Assembly (NCBI GenBank): GCA_942493045.1
Contig: OW818665.1
Span: 496,001 to 560,000, forward strand
Reading direction: 5' to 3'
Length of the DNA: 64,000 nt
Source of the DNA: Teretinema sp942493045
GTDB taxonomy: Bacteria > Spirochaetota > Spirochaetia > Treponematales > Treponemataceae
The notes beneath the pieces are model-generated. The model was not told where the DNA came from and made no database searches. It worked only from the letters and a program-made list of their open reading frames with translations. Both the position numbers and the translations under genes were made by a program. Positions 8,799 through 17,336 of the stretch are shown here, in pieces; within the stretch, counting starts at the first letter, position 1, and every line of letters starts with the position of its first letter.

Positions 8799-9368
8799 AT
8801 GATTGAAAGTAAATGGTATGAACTTAATATTGAATTAAAAGATATTAAACCGCGTATTTGGAGATCATTTTTAGTCGATTCAGATATTACACTACCAAAA
8901 TTGCATAAAGTAATACAAACAATAATGGGTTGGTCAAATTCTCATCTCCATCAATTTGTTAAAGATGATATTATCTTTAGTTTACCTGATGAAGAAGGTT
9001 TTATGGAAAGTATTAATTATATAAATATAAGACTATGTGAAGTTTTAAAAACAGTAGGAGATAGTATTATTTATGAATATGATTTTGGTGATGATTGGGA
9101 ACATGAATTAAAACTCATAAAAAAAAGAGATGATATTGATTCAAAACATCCACTTTGTATTAATGGTGAACGTAATTGTCCACCGGAAGATTGCGGTGGA
9201 GTACCTGGATATGAAGATTTATTAAAAGCATTAAAGAATCCAAATAAAAAGAATTATAAAGAAATTATTGAATGGATTGGTGATTCTTACGATCCTGAAA
9301 TATTTGATATCCAGAATATTAATAAACTATTAAAGAAAAAAGATTTCGGCTGTATTGATTTAGATTAA
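8799..9368 (+). CDS. plasmid pRiA4b ORF-3 family protein
   Basis: 189 residues covering the whole pRiA4b ORF-3-like domain: the start WYELNIELKDIKPRIWR, the segment WSNSHLHQF, the core YEYDFGDDWEHEL and the loop CPPEDCGGVPGYEDL are all typical. The family is often carried by plasmids, transposons and integrons; its biochemical role is not established. TGAGG precedes the ATG with normal spacing. It is alone in its cassette. Confidence 0.9.
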   Translation: MIESKWYELNIELKDIKPRIWRSFLVDSDITLPKLHKVIQTIMGWSNSHLHQFVKDDIIFSLPDEEGFMESINYINIRLCEVLKTVGDSIIYEYDFGDDWEHELKLIKKRDDIDSKHPLCINGERNCPPEDCGGVPGYEDLLKALKNPNKKNYKEIIEWIGDSYDPEIFDIQNINKLLKKKDFGCIDLD

Positions 9369-9400
9369 GTGAAAATGGCTTAATAAATAAAAGGAAAAGC

Positions 9401-9508
9401 GGCTAACAACTGCTTCAACCTGACTTATTTGCTTGTCACGTTTTTTGCACTTCGCTATGCTCGGCAAAAACCGCGCCAAACAAAACGCAGGTTAAGCAAA
9501 TGTTAGCT
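9401..9508 (+). other. attC site 11
   Basis: R'' GGCTAAC, R' GTTAGCT; exchange after G9502. A short site (108 bp) with inner stem near CGTTTTTTGC / GCAAAAACCG and no side hairpin. Leader GaCCC(TTC)GGGC follows. Confidence 0.93.
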
Positions 9509-9533
9509 TGACCCTTCGGGCAGAGGAGGAAAA

Positions 9534-10607
9534 ATGGAAAACCAATATCTATATCATTACACAACAATAGAAAGTCTTGCACAAATATTGAAATCAAAAT
9601 GTATGAGATTTAACACATTGCTCAATGTTGATGATCCAGTTGAGGTATCAATTGAAGATACATTTAAAATAAAAAAACATTTTTTGGTAAGTTGTTGGAC
9701 CTCTTCAAGTGAAGAAAATATGGCTTTATGGACTCAATATACCAAAGATATGAAAGGTTGTATTATTTCACTTCCTGTAGAAATGTTTTCAAATTATAAA
9801 ATGGGTAATACTACTAGTAAAGAGATTAATAATAAAATTGTAATAGTTAAAGAAACTAATAAAGTACGAATAACAACGCCAATCATTGACCTTATTGAAG
9901 TTGAATACAAAGAAAAATTATCAAGACCAGTTTTCTTTCAAGATAATTTTCTTGAAAACTTTTTACCTGTCAAAGAAAAATTAAAATGTTGGGAATTTCA
10001 AAAGGAATTTAGATTTTTATTATATCAAACTCCAAAAAGCAAATCAAAATATGGATATATTGATAATGAGCTAGAAAAAGTCTTTCAAGATTATAAATAT
10101 TTTCCATTTGATTTTTATGATTTAAAATTTAATATCGATTCTTTTCTAAAGATGGAAATAATACTTGGACCAAAATGTACTAATTCTGATTATTTAATTG
10201 TAGAAGCACTGGTTGAAAAATATAATAAATCAGCTAAAATTAAACAAAGTAAAATTGTTATAAAAGGTGGTAATAATATGTCGAATCTTGGTATGTATCA
10301 CGGAAAATTATATTCAACTTATTGTGATGAAATTACAGGTCTTATTCATGACAAGAAATTTGAACAAGCAAAAGTGCTATTATTAGAAATTATAGAAATA
10401 ATTGAAATTGAAAGTAAGGCAAAAAATAATGGTGTAGCTCCCTGGTATTATGAACAATTAGCCAATATTTTTAAAAAAGAAAAACAAATTGATTCAGAAA
10501 TACAAATTTTAGAAAGATATAAAGTAGAAAAACATGCGCCAGGTGTTAAACCACAACGCTTACTTGATAGGTTAACTGAATTGAAAAACAAGAAAAAAGA
10601 AAGCTAA
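9534..10607 (+). CDS. DUF2971 protein with C-terminal extension
   Basis: 357 residues. Residues 1 to about 235 match DUF2971: YHYTTIESLAQIL at the start, DDPVE near residue 35, CWTSSSEENMALWTQY and a WEFQKEFRF stretch. DUF2971 is common in defence-associated and mobile loci, with no proven activity. From about residue 244 (MSNLGMYHG) a helical, TPR-like segment follows that looks like a separate small protein fused in frame; AAAGGTGG lies just before its internal ATG, so it could also be made separately. Confidence 0.8.
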   Translation: MENQYLYHYTTIESLAQILKSKCMRFNTLLNVDDPVEVSIEDTFKIKKHFLVSCWTSSSEENMALWTQYTKDMKGCIISLPVEMFSNYKMGNTTSKEINNKIVIVKETNKVRITTPIIDLIEVEYKEKLSRPVFFQDNFLENFLPVKEKLKCWEFQKEFRFLLYQTPKSKSKYGYIDNELEKVFQDYKYFPFDFYDLKFNIDSFLKMEIILGPKCTNSDYLIVEALVEKYNKSAKIKQSKIVIKGGNNMSNLGMYHGKLYSTYCDEITGLIHDKKFEQAKVLLLEIIEIIEIESKAKNNGVAPWYYEQLANIFKKEKQIDSEIQILERYKVEKHAPGVKPQRLLDRLTELKNKKKES

Positions 10608-10720
10608 CAACTGCTTCAACTTGACATTTCCTGTTGTCATGGTTTGTGCTAGTCGCTGCGCTCGGCACAAACCACGCCAAGCCCTTCGGGCCGGAAATGC
10701 AAGTTAAGCAAATGTTAGCC
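10602..10720 (+). other. attC site 12
   Basis: R'' AGCTAAC, R' GTTAGCC; exchange after G10714. CAACTTGA / CAAGTT arms; inner stem ATGGTTTGTGC / GCACAAACCA. Leader GGaCCC(TTC)GGGCC follows. Confidence 0.95.
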
Positions 10721-10962
10721 GGACCCTTCGGGCCGGAAAGAAAAAATATAAAACTCTGATGATGACAGTAAATATTTTTTGTAACTGAAATAAAATCGAA
10801 TCGTAGAAAAAAATCACATGTGATTATAAAAAAAAACTCTGCAATTTCGATGTTAACCAAACGACGCTTCGCGTCGCAAGAATAGATAAATATGTTTGTT
10901 AATAAATTCGAAAAGTATAGTAATAAAATGTAACCTATTGTTTTATTAAATGGAGATACAGA

Positions 10963-11499
10963 ATGGGGTTTGATATAACAAGCAGTGAACATCCAGATGT
11001 ATTCGGGTTATATTTCAATGGTATTGGTTTAATACATAATAATATTCTTCATGTATTAAAAAAAATGGATTATGTAAATACAGAAACCGAAATGCATATA
11101 CTCCAATGCAATTATAGGGAATACTTAGATTATGGGCATGATAAAAACTATGAATGGATTCGATTTTACTTTAAGGATAATAAAACAAAAGATTTTGCAG
11201 TAGGATTTAATAGAATTAATTTTAAAAATAATGAAAACGATATGGAATTAATAGTTTTTGCTATATTGAAAACATGGAACGAAATAAGCGGTAGTCAAGT
11301 CAAAATAGATAAAAAAATTGATAGTTTAGAAGAATTAGAAAAATCAGACGATGAAATGATTTTATCAGTCCATTTCTGGTTTGATAAAAAATATAGCAAA
11401 AAAAATATTGAAGATACACAATATTGTAAAATAGTTTATACCTATAGTAGTTTGAGTGATTATTTAGAAAAAATACGGCTAACAACTGCTTCAACCTGA
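10963..11499 (+). CDS. hypothetical protein ending in attC
   Basis: 178 residues, not recognised. A soluble alpha/beta protein with many Asn, Lys and Asp and no signal peptide. TGGAG precedes the ATG. The frame continues into attC 13 and ends RLTTAST with the attC-borne TGA. About 240 bp upstream of it (10721-10962) are AT-rich and non-coding. Confidence 0.6.
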   Translation: MGFDITSSEHPDVFGLYFNGIGLIHNNILHVLKKMDYVNTETEMHILQCNYREYLDYGHDKNYEWIRFYFKDNKTKDFAVGFNRINFKNNENDMELIVFAILKTWNEISGSQVKIDKKIDSLEELEKSDDEMILSVHFWFDKKYSKKNIEDTQYCKIVYTYSSLSDYLEKIRLTTAST

Positions 11500-11598
11500 T
11501 ATTTTCTTTGTCACATTTTGTGCTGTCGCTGCGCTCCTGACGCACAAAATGCGCCAAGCCCTGCGGGCGCGAAAATACAGGTTAAGCAAATGTTAGCC
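11477..11598 (+). other. attC site 13
   Basis: R'' GGCTAAC, R' GTTAGCC; exchange after G11592. Inner stem CATTTTGTGC / GCACAAAATG. Leader CGaCGC(TTC)GCGCG follows. Confidence 0.95.
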
Positions 11599-11631
11599 CG
11601 ACGCTTCGCGCGAAAGAAAAAAAATAGATTA

Positions 11632-11940
11632 TTATAAAATTAGTAAATAGTCTCTTCTTCCATATAAAAATCTATGTATTTGTATTTCATCATTTTCGAT
11701 TATATAAAATAGAAGGAAATTATCAATTGGAATCATACGATAGCCAAGTTGGTTCAAATATGGATCTTTCAACAAAGGATAAATCAAAGGATTAGTTTCA
11801 AGGATATCAATTATTTCATAAAACTTACCAAATAAATTATTGGGAGATGTTTTAAGTTTTTGTTCAAAATATTCCTTAATATCAATTAGATCATTTTCAG
11901 CAAGAGGATAAATAAGAACTTTATATTTAGGTGAGCTCAT
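11632..11940 (-). CDS. RelE/ParE-family toxin
   Basis: 102 residues. The beta-rich C-terminal end (GYRMIPIDNFLLFYIIENDEI, then RFLYGRRDY) is typical of the RelE/ParE superfamily, whose members are either ribosome-dependent mRNA nucleases or gyrase poisons. The start ATG overlaps the antitoxin stop by one base (TAATG), so translation is coupled. It is encoded opposite to the array direction, in the only inverted cassette of the window. Confidence 0.88.
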   Translation of the reverse strand: MSSPKYKVLIYPLAENDLIDIKEYFEQKLKTSPNNLFGKFYEIIDILETNPLIYPLLKDPYLNQLGYRMIPIDNFLLFYIIENDEIQIHRFLYGRRDYLLIL

Positions 11941-12194
11941 TAAATCATCAAGCCCTTAAGGGTATCACGTGCATTTTTACCAGTTGCACCATTATGAATT
12001 TCATCCCTGGCTTCATTAAGTTTCTGATATAATTCAATTTTTGCAAGTTGTTTATCATAATAATCCAATGACATAACAACCATATCTCCGATACCATTTT
12101 TTGTAAGAAAAATAGGTTCATCATCTGTATGAACAGATTCAGAAATACTAGTAAAATTGTTTCTAAGATCAGAAATTGGTCTAATAATTGGCAT
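11940..12194 (-). CDS. Phd/YefM-family antitoxin
   Basis: 84 residues. The N-terminal segment (ISDLRNNFTSISE, then EPIFLTKNGIGDMVVMSLDYY) is the DNA-binding Phd/YefM fold, and the C-terminal tail would wrap around and neutralise the toxin encoded just downstream. AAGGAG lies before the ATG on the minus strand. Such antitoxins normally repress their own promoter, which is visible upstream at 12212-12240. Confidence 0.9.
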   Translation of the reverse strand: MPIIRPISDLRNNFTSISESVHTDDEPIFLTKNGIGDMVVMSLDYYDKQLAKIELYQKLNEARDEIHNGATGKNARDTLKGLMI

Positions 12195-12211
12195 AATTAA
12201 CTCCTTCTATC

Positions 12212-12240
12212 ATCTTAATGATAATATAATGATAAGTCAA
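12212..12240 (-). promoter_or_regulatory. promoter of the inverted toxin-antitoxin pair
   Basis: On the minus strand, TTGACT (12240-12235) and TAAGAT (12217-12212) are separated by 17 bp, a good sigma-70-type arrangement, just upstream of the antitoxin gene. It lets the pair be expressed although it faces against the array. Confidence 0.7.
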
Positions 12241-12391
12241 GAAATTTATTAAACAAAATAAAAGAATATAATAAAAATAGAACCTATTAAAAAAGAATAG
12301 AAAATCAATAATTGCTTATAATATAAGGAATTAATTAAGCCTATAAATAACTATTTGGAAATAGTCAATTGAGTTGATTGAAAAAAAAGAG

Positions 12392-12510
12392 GGCTAACAA
12401 CTGCTTCAACTTGACATTTCCTGTTGTCATGGTTTGTGCTTTTCGCTGCGCTCGGCACAAACCACGCCAAGCCCTTCGGGCCGGAAATGCAAGTTAAGCA
12501 AATGTTGGGT
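12392..12510 (+). other. attC site 14
   Basis: R'' GGCTAAC, R' GTTGGGT; exchange after G12504. CAACTTGA / CAAGTT arms; inner stem ATGGTTTGTGC / GCACAAACCA. Leader CGaCGC(TTC)GCGCG follows. Confidence 0.95.
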
Positions 12511-12860
12511 CGACGCTTCGCGCGAGAGGAAAAGAAAGAGAAACTTGTCGTTCGAAGAATTTTGTATTTGGCTGTGTCGAGATTGTTATAAAAACAAATG
12601 TAAATCACGGTCTCAAATGGTAGATGCGCAAGTTTCTGAAGCCCATAGGGCTGGCCCATGATTATCAAAAAGTAAATTATTTACGTGCTGATGAATAGAT
12701 ATGCTGGAATAGTGACCCCACGTGGAACGGGCTTCGAACGAAAGAGGCCCCAACAACGGTTTCAACCTGTCAATTCCTGTTGTCATGGTTTGTGCTAGTC
12801 GCTGCGCTCAGCACAAACCACGCCAAGCCCTTCGGGCCGGAATTGCAGGTTAAACCAATG
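12505..12860 (+). repeat. gene-less cassette family A, copy 1
   Basis: A complete 356-bp cassette from TTGGGT to the G of its own attC (CGGTTT arm type). Between leader hairpin and attC lies about 240 bp with a short AGCCC-ATA-GGGCT hairpin but no convincing ORF. First of three head-to-tail copies. Confidence 0.9.
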
Positions 12861-12866
12861 TTGGGT
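12748..12866 (+). other. attC site 15 (family A type)
   Basis: R'' CCCCAAC, R' GTTGGGT; exchange after G12860. Arms CGGTTTCAACCTGT / CAGGTTAAACCAA, compensated relative to the CTGCTT/AAGCAA type; inner stem ATGGTTTGTGC / GCACAAACCA. Confidence 0.95.
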
Positions 12867-13216
12867 CGACGCTTCGCGCGAGAGGAAAAGAAAGAGAAAC
12901 TTGTCGTTCGAAGAATTTTGTGTTTGGCTGTGTCTAGATTGTTGTAAAAGCAAATGCAAATCACGGTCTCAATTGGTTGATGCCCTAGTTCCTGAAGCCC
13001 ATAGGGCTGGCCCATGATTATTAAAAAGTAAATTATTTATACGCTGATGAATAGATATGCTGGAATAGTGACCCCACGTGCAACGGGCTTCGAACGAAAG
13101 AGGCCCCAACAACGGTTTCAACCTGTCAATTCCTGTTGTCATGGTTTGTGCTAGTCGCTGCGCTCGGCACAAACCACGCCAAGCCCTTCGGGCCGGAATT
13201 GCAGGTTAAACCAATG
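12861..13216 (+). repeat. gene-less cassette family A, copy 2
   Basis: 356 bp, directly following copy 1. Differs from it by scattered substitutions only, with no length change. Leader CGaCGC(TTC)GCGCG. Confidence 0.9.
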
Positions 13217-13222
13217 TTGGGT
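13104..13222 (+). other. attC site 16 (family A type)
   Basis: R'' CCCCAAC, R' GTTGGGT; exchange after G13216. CGGTTT / AAACCA arms. Confidence 0.95.
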
Positions 13223-13572
13223 CGACGCTTCGCGCGAGAGGAAAAGAAAGAGAAACTTGTCGTTCGAAGAATTTTGTATTTGGCTGTGTCGAGATTTTTG
13301 TAAAAGCAAATGTAAATCACGGTCTCAAATGGTTGATGCGCCAGTTCCTGAAGCCCATAGGTCTGGCCCATGATTAGTAAAACCTAAATTATTTACATGC
13401 TGATGAATATATATGCTGGAATAGTGACCACACGTGGAACGGGCTTCGAACGAAAGAGGCCCCAACAACGGTTTCAACCTGTCAATTCCTGTTGTCATGG
13501 TTTGTGCTAGTCGCTACGCTCGGCACAAACCACGCCAAGCCCTTCGGGCCGGAATTGCAGGTTAAACCAATG
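13217..13572 (+). repeat. gene-less cassette family A, copy 3
   Basis: 356 bp, third head-to-tail copy. Leader CGaCGC(TTC)GCGCG. One base in the small internal hairpin differs (AGGTCT), weakening that stem in this copy. Confidence 0.9.
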
Positions 13573-13578
13573 TTATGT
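13460..13578 (+). other. attC site 17 (family A type)
   Basis: R'' CCCCAAC, R' GTTATGT; exchange after G13572. Leader CTaCGCC(TGC)GGCGAG follows, in which a T-A pair replaces the usual G-C beside the bulged A. Confidence 0.95.
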
Positions 13579-14256
13579 CTACGCCTGCGGCGAGGATAAG
13601 AGATGTGGCATTGGTCAAATTGTTATCACGCTTGGAGTACAAGAGCCTGGCTTCCAAAGCAATCGGTTATTAATCGTATAATTATGACCAGGTCAGTGTT
13701 AAATACTTTCAGTACCGTATTGCTAATTTTAAAAGACGATTAAAAAAAATAAAAATACCACAAATAAATAAGTTAGTTGAAGAATTCGAAAGCAGTTGGA
13801 AGGGGGAACTTGTTCCCCCCGAACAGTTGCTTTCGAATTCTTCAATACATATGTATTTGCACAAAAGTATTATTTTGGCTTTAAAATAATTGTAAAATCG
13901 GTAAAAACGACAAAAATAATAGGTTGTACAAGTCATTAAGAGAAGAATTATAAAATAGCACGCTTGAAGAACAAGAAGCTGTATTTGATGATAATGGATC
14001 GGTAGCACGATAAACTTGCGCAAGTAAGTATTCTTAAGAAATAGTAAGAACCAGGAATAAGGCAAGAAAAAGAATTTGGTAAGAATTGTAGGAATGAACA
14101 TCGAAGAATAAGAATGAAGAGAAGAAGCGAAAACCAAAGAAACATAACAACTGCTTCAACCTGATATTTTCTTTGTCACAACTTTTGCGTCGCTGCGCTC
14201 CTGATGCAAAAGTTGCGCCAAGCCCTTCGGGCACAAAAATACAGGTTAAGCAAATG
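13573..14256 (+). repeat. gene-less cassette family C, copy 1
   Basis: A 684-bp cassette whose other copy is at 44373-45056 with the same length. It carries a large hairpin (13777-13845) and no convincing gene. A 46-codon plus-strand frame at 13603-13743 follows a GAGGA site and starts ATG-TGG-CAT, but is too short and featureless to claim as a gene. Long minus-strand frames here are low-complexity and extend over the attC. Confidence 0.8.
13777..13845 (+). repeat. 18-bp perfect inverted repeat with inner hairpin
   Basis: The arm at 13777-13794 is the exact reverse complement of 13828-13845. Nested inside is GGGGGAA (13802-13808), loop CTTG, TTCCCCC (13813-13819). RNA or single-stranded DNA here would fold into a long two-part stem. 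There is no T-run after it, so it does not look like an intrinsic terminator. The family C copy at 44577-44645 keeps the structure with a few mismatches. Confidence 0.85.
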
Positions 14257-14262
14257 TTATAT
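14142..14262 (+). other. attC site 18
   Basis: R'' ACATAAC, R' GTTATAT; exchange after G14256. Inner stem CAACTTTTGC / GCAAAAGTTG. Confidence 0.95.
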
Positions 14263-14776
14263 CGTCGTCGCTAACGCGCCGCGCGGAAGATTTCGCCAAG
14301 GCGAGGAATAAGAGAGGAACTGGCTCGCTTCGCTCGAAAGATAAAGAAAAGAGCTGGCTCGCTTCGCTCGGAAGATGAAGAAAGAGAAGAATTGGCTCGC
14401 TTCGCTCGGAATAATTAGGAAAACTTCGAAAAGTTGCTTCGCAATATTGTTGTAATCGCTCGCCGCGGGAAAAAGTAAAGAAGGCTCCGACAGGTTGCTT
14501 CGCAATATTGTTGTAATCGCTCACCGCGGGAAAGAGTTAAGAAGGCTTCGAAAATTTACTATGCAAGGTTATTAAAATCGCGCAGCGAGGATTTCTTAAA
14601 AGCGCTTCGCGACATTATTACAAAAATAAGAAATAGATCAAAAAATTGAATATAAGTAAAAGAAAAGAAAAAAATATAACAACTAGTTCAACCTGACATT
14701 GCTATGTCACAAAACTTGCTTTCTGGCTTCGCCAGGCAAGTTTTGCGCCATGTACGCAATGCAGGTTAACTAAATG
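14257..14776 (+). repeat. gene-less cassette family B, copy 1
   Basis: 520 bp; appears identical to copy 5 (26440-26959). It opens with a CGTCGCTAAC hairpin region and TCGCC-AA-GGCGA, then three GGCTCGCTTCGCTCG units (14322, 14356, 14394), then 61-bp units at 14433, 14494 and a decayed one at 14555. No ORF is compatible with the repeat periods. Confidence 0.9.
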
Positions 14777-14782
14777 TTGGGT
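14674..14782 (+). other. attC site 19 (family B type)
   Basis: R'' ATATAAC, R' GTTGGGT; exchange after G14776. Arms CTAGTTCAACCTGA / CAGGTTAACTAAA; inner stem CAAAACTTGC / GCAAGTTTTG. Confidence 0.95.
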
Positions 14783-15132
14783 CGACGCTTCGCGCGAGAG
14801 GAAAAGAAAGAGAAACTTGTCGTTCGAAGAATTTTGTGTTTGGCTGTGTCAAGATTGTTGTAAAAGCAAATGTAAATCACGGTCTCAAATGGTTGATGCG
14901 CTAGTTCCTGAAGCCCATAGGGCTGGCCCATGATAATTAAAAAGTAAATTATTTACACGCTGATGAATAGATATGCTGGAATAGTGACCCCGCGTGGAAC
15001 GGGCTTCGAACGAAAGAGGCCCCAACAACGGTTTCAACCTGTCAATTCCTGTTGTCATGGTTTGTGCTAGTCGCTGCGCTCAGCACAAACCACGCCAAGC
15101 CCTTCGGGCCGGAATTGCAGGTTAAACCAATG
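14777..15132 (+). repeat. gene-less cassette family A, copy 4
   Basis: 356 bp with leader CGaCGC(TTC)GCGCG, between a family B cassette and the MazEF cassette. It closes a block of about 2.6 kb (12505-15132) with no recognisable gene. Confidence 0.9.
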
Positions 15133-15138
15133 TTCTGC
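15020..15138 (+). other. attC site 20 (family A type)
   Basis: R'' CCCCAAC, R' GTTCTGC; exchange after G15132. Leader GaCGC(TCC)GCGC follows. Confidence 0.95.
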
Positions 15139-15212
15139 GGACGCTCCGCGCAGGGGAATATTTTGCTACAGTTTCTTATTACTACACTGTTATAAATTTA
15201 TTGAAATGAAAT

Positions 15213-15260
15213 AAGTATATACAAAGTATACTTGACAACCGGATATACAATGAATATATT
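15213..15260 (+). promoter_or_regulatory. mazEF promoter and probable operator
   Basis: TTGACA (15232-15237), 17-bp spacer and TATATT (15255-15260) form a near-consensus promoter. An inverted repeat AAGTATA (15213-15219) / TATACTT (15227-15233) overlaps the -35 box, a good place for autorepression by the MazE-MazF complex. Confidence 0.8.
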
Positions 15261-15276
15261 ATAGCAGGAGGCAATA

Positions 15277-15510
15277 ATGCAAACTGTTGTTCAAAAATGG
15301 GGAAATAGCTTAGGAATTCGGATTCCTTCAATGTATGTAAAGGAATTTAACCTTAAGAATGGGAATTCAGTTGAGATTATTGAGGATAATGGAAATATAG
15401 TAATTGTTCCTCCAAAAAAGACACTTGAAAACTACCTTTCAAGAATAACGGCAGCTAATATACATGATGCTGTGGAAACTGGTAATTCTGTTGGTAAAGA
15501 AGAATGGTAA
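15277..15510 (+). CDS. mazE: MazE-type antitoxin (AbrB fold)
   Basis: 77 residues. The N-terminal WGNSLGIRIPSMYVKEFNLKNGNSVEI is the swapped-hairpin AbrB/MazE DNA-binding domain; the C-terminal acidic tail would bind and inhibit the MazF toxin. GCAGGAGG precedes the ATG. The last 7 bp overlap mazF, so the pair is translationally coupled. Expected to repress the promoter at 15232-15260. Confidence 0.93.
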   Translation: MQTVVQKWGNSLGIRIPSMYVKEFNLKNGNSVEIIEDNGNIVIVPPKKTLENYLSRITAANIHDAVETGNSVGKEEW

Positions 15511-15848
15511 AATCAAAAAAGTTTATACCTGATCGTGGCGATATAGTGTGGTTAGATTTTAACCCTCAATTAGGGCATGAGCAAAAAGGTAGAAGACCAG
15601 CTTTAACAATATCTTTTCAAACTTATAATGAGAAACTTGGATTAGCTATATTTTGTCCCATTACTAGTAAGGTTAAAGGATATCCTTTTGAAGTTGAAGT
15701 AATTGGTAAAAAGATAAATGGATGTGTATTAAGTGATCAAATAAAAAGTTTGGACTGGACAGTTAGGAGTATTGAATTTATAGAAAAAATAAGCAATGAA
15801 AAAATGGAAGATGTTATTGGTAATGTTAAACTATTAATAGAAGAGTGA
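15504..15848 (+). CDS. mazF: MazF-type endoribonuclease toxin
   Basis: 114 residues, the normal length. It has the family signature PDRGDIVWLDFNPQLGHEQKGRRPALTIS with the conserved Arg of the catalytic loop, and the CPITSK strand. MazF toxins cut mRNA at short sequence motifs in the cytoplasm when MazE is lost, which stabilises the cassette array or gives phage-triggered growth arrest. The overlap with mazE sets the start. Confidence 0.93.
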   Translation: MVKSKKFIPDRGDIVWLDFNPQLGHEQKGRRPALTISFQTYNEKLGLAIFCPITSKVKGYPFEVEVIGKKINGCVLSDQIKSLDWTVRSIEFIEKISNEKMEDVIGNVKLLIEE

Positions 15849-15852
15849 AGAC

Positions 15853-15965
15853 GCAGAACAACTGCTTCAACCTGACATTGCTACTGTCACGTTTCTTGCA
15901 CTCGCTACGCTCGCTGGCAAGAAACGCGCCAGCTTAACGCAATGCAGGTTAAGCAAATGTTGGGT
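15853..15965 (+). other. attC site 21
   Basis: R'' GCAGAAC, R' GTTGGGT; exchange after G15959. Inner stem GTTTCTTGC / GCAAGAAAC. Confidence 0.95.
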
Positions 15966-16315
15966 CGACGCTTCGCGCGAGAGGAAAAGAAAGAGAAACT
16001 TGTCGTTCGAAGAATTTTGTATTTGGCTGTGTCGAGATTGTTATAAAAACAAATGTAAATCACGGTCTCATATGGTAGATGCGCAAGTTTCTGAAGCCCA
16101 TAGGGCTGGCCCATGATTATCAAAAAGTAAATTATTTACGTGCTGATGAATAGATATGCTGGAATAGTGACCCCGCGTGGAACGGGCTTCGAACGAAAGA
16201 GGCCCCAACAACGGTTTCAACCTGTCAATTCCTGTTGTCATGGTTTGTGCTATTCGCTGCGCTCGGCACAAACCACGCCAAGCCCTTCGGGCCGGAATTG
16301 CAGGTTAAACCAATG
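15960..16315 (+). repeat. gene-less cassette family A, copy 5
   Basis: 356 bp; shares with copies 1 and 11 the substitutions around its middle (GTAGATGCGCAAGTTTCTG), which marks a subgroup. Leader CGaCGC(TTC)GCGCG. Confidence 0.9.
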
Positions 16316-16321
16316 TTAGAT
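16203..16321 (+). other. attC site 22 (family A type)
   Basis: R'' CCCCAAC, R' GTTAGAT; exchange after G16315. Leader GaCCC(TTC)GGGC follows. Confidence 0.95.
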
Positions 16322-16401
16322 TGACCCTTCGGGCAGAGGAATAAAATATTATTTTCTACATATAGTGATTTATCTTCATAATATTAATGTGGAGAACTAA
16401 A

Positions 16402-17223
16402 ATGTCAGATTTATCATCAAAAGAAAAAGTAATTTTGGAAAAGTTTCTATGTATGGGATCTGGTTATGTTCTTGATTTTTCTAATCGTACATTCGAGGAA
16501 TTTATTAGGGATAATACTGGATTAGAAATATATGATGAAAAATACAGCAATGAAGGTGATTCGAAGGGAAAACGCTTAAGGTCATTCTGGAAAATAGAAT
16601 CCAATTATATCGTTGGTGTTTTAATAAATGCCTTTATTGATTATAGAAGAACAAATACATTGCTTAATTTCGAAACAATAGATCAACAAGAAGAATTGTT
16701 GATTACTGAATGTATAAAAGTATCCGATAGACTTTTAAAAGATCTTCCTGTTAAGGATATTACCGTATTAGCATCTATTAATCCAAAAGAAGAATTTAAA
16801 GTATTAACGGAAAACATTATTGATCTAATTACTAAAAATCAACCCGAAGTTGGATTAGATAGATTGCATACGTATTTAATGAAGTATTTCAGAGAAATAT
16901 GTGAGAAACACTCAATTCAAATAGAAAAGGAAACGACACTTAATTCTCTGATAGGTTTGTACATTAAAGAATTAGAAAGAAAAACATTAATCGAATCAGA
17001 AATGGCTAAAAGAATATTGAAATCATCAATTTCAGTTTTAGAAGCATTCAATGGTGTTAGGAATGATAAAAGTTTTGCACATGATAATAAAGTATTAAAT
17101 TATGAAGAAAGTATTCTAATATTCAATAATATAGTTAATATGGTTAAATATATAAACACAATAGAAAAGAAAGTTGTAATCAATCAAAAAGCAGTAGGCG
17201 TAGATATTGATATACCATTTTAA
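16402..17223 (+). CDS. abortive infection family protein (Abi_C domain)
   Basis: 273 residues. I start it at 16402 because GGAG (16391-16394) is correctly spaced; an upstream ATG at 16387 would contain that site. The N-terminal half (GSGYVLDFSNRTFEEFI, then KGKRLRSFW) and the C-terminal VLEAFNGVRNDKSFAHDNKV match proteins annotated as abortive infection family with an Abi_C end. Such proteins are found in phage-defence islands; mechanism not established. It is alone in its cassette. Confidence 0.8.
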   Translation: MSDLSSKEKVILEKFLCMGSGYVLDFSNRTFEEFIRDNTGLEIYDEKYSNEGDSKGKRLRSFWKIESNYIVGVLINAFIDYRRTNTLLNFETIDQQEELLITECIKVSDRLLKDLPVKDITVLASINPKEEFKVLTENIIDLITKNQPEVGLDRLHTYLMKYFREICEKHSIQIEKETTLNSLIGLYIKELERKTLIESEMAKRILKSSISVLEAFNGVRNDKSFAHDNKVLNYEESILIFNNIVNMVKYINTIEKKVVINQKAVGVDIDIPF

Positions 17224-17336
17224 ATCTAACAACTGCTTCAACCTGACTCGGCTATGTCACGATTCTTGCTAGTCGTCGCTACGCTCCTCGGCAAGAATCG
17301 CGCCATTACGCCTCGCAGGTTAAGCAAATGTTGGGT
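17224..17336 (+). other. attC site 23
   Basis: R'' ATCTAAC, R' GTTGGGT; exchange after G17330. Inner stem CGATTCTTGC / GCAAGAATCG. Leader TGaCGC(TCC)GCGCA follows. Confidence 0.95.

Noticed and set aside
12434..12661. Plus-strand frame of family A ending EAHRAGP
   Set aside because: It begins in the preceding attC and copy 13 has an internal TGA; substitutions change residues freely.
12770..13015. Minus-strand frame of family A starting MGQPYG, found in most copies
   Set aside because: No ribosome site; it is open only because copies are near-identical and it runs beyond the cassette into whichever attC precedes.
13603..13690. tRNA-like look of the start of family C (CTTCCAA loop)
   Set aside because: I could not build a cloverleaf: no T-arm GTTCGAATCC and no paired acceptor stem.
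13777..13845. Intrinsic transcription terminator
   Set aside because: Strong stem, but no run of T after either arm.
13709..14137. 142-codon minus-strand frame in family C
   Set aside because: Low-complexity Phe/Leu/Tyr-rich translation of AT-rich DNA crossing the inverted repeat; no ribosome site.
12505..15132. CRISPR array, suggested by regularly repeated sequences
   Set aside because: Repeats are whole 356-bp cassettes and attC sites with R''/R' cores; no short direct repeats with unique spacers and no cas genes.
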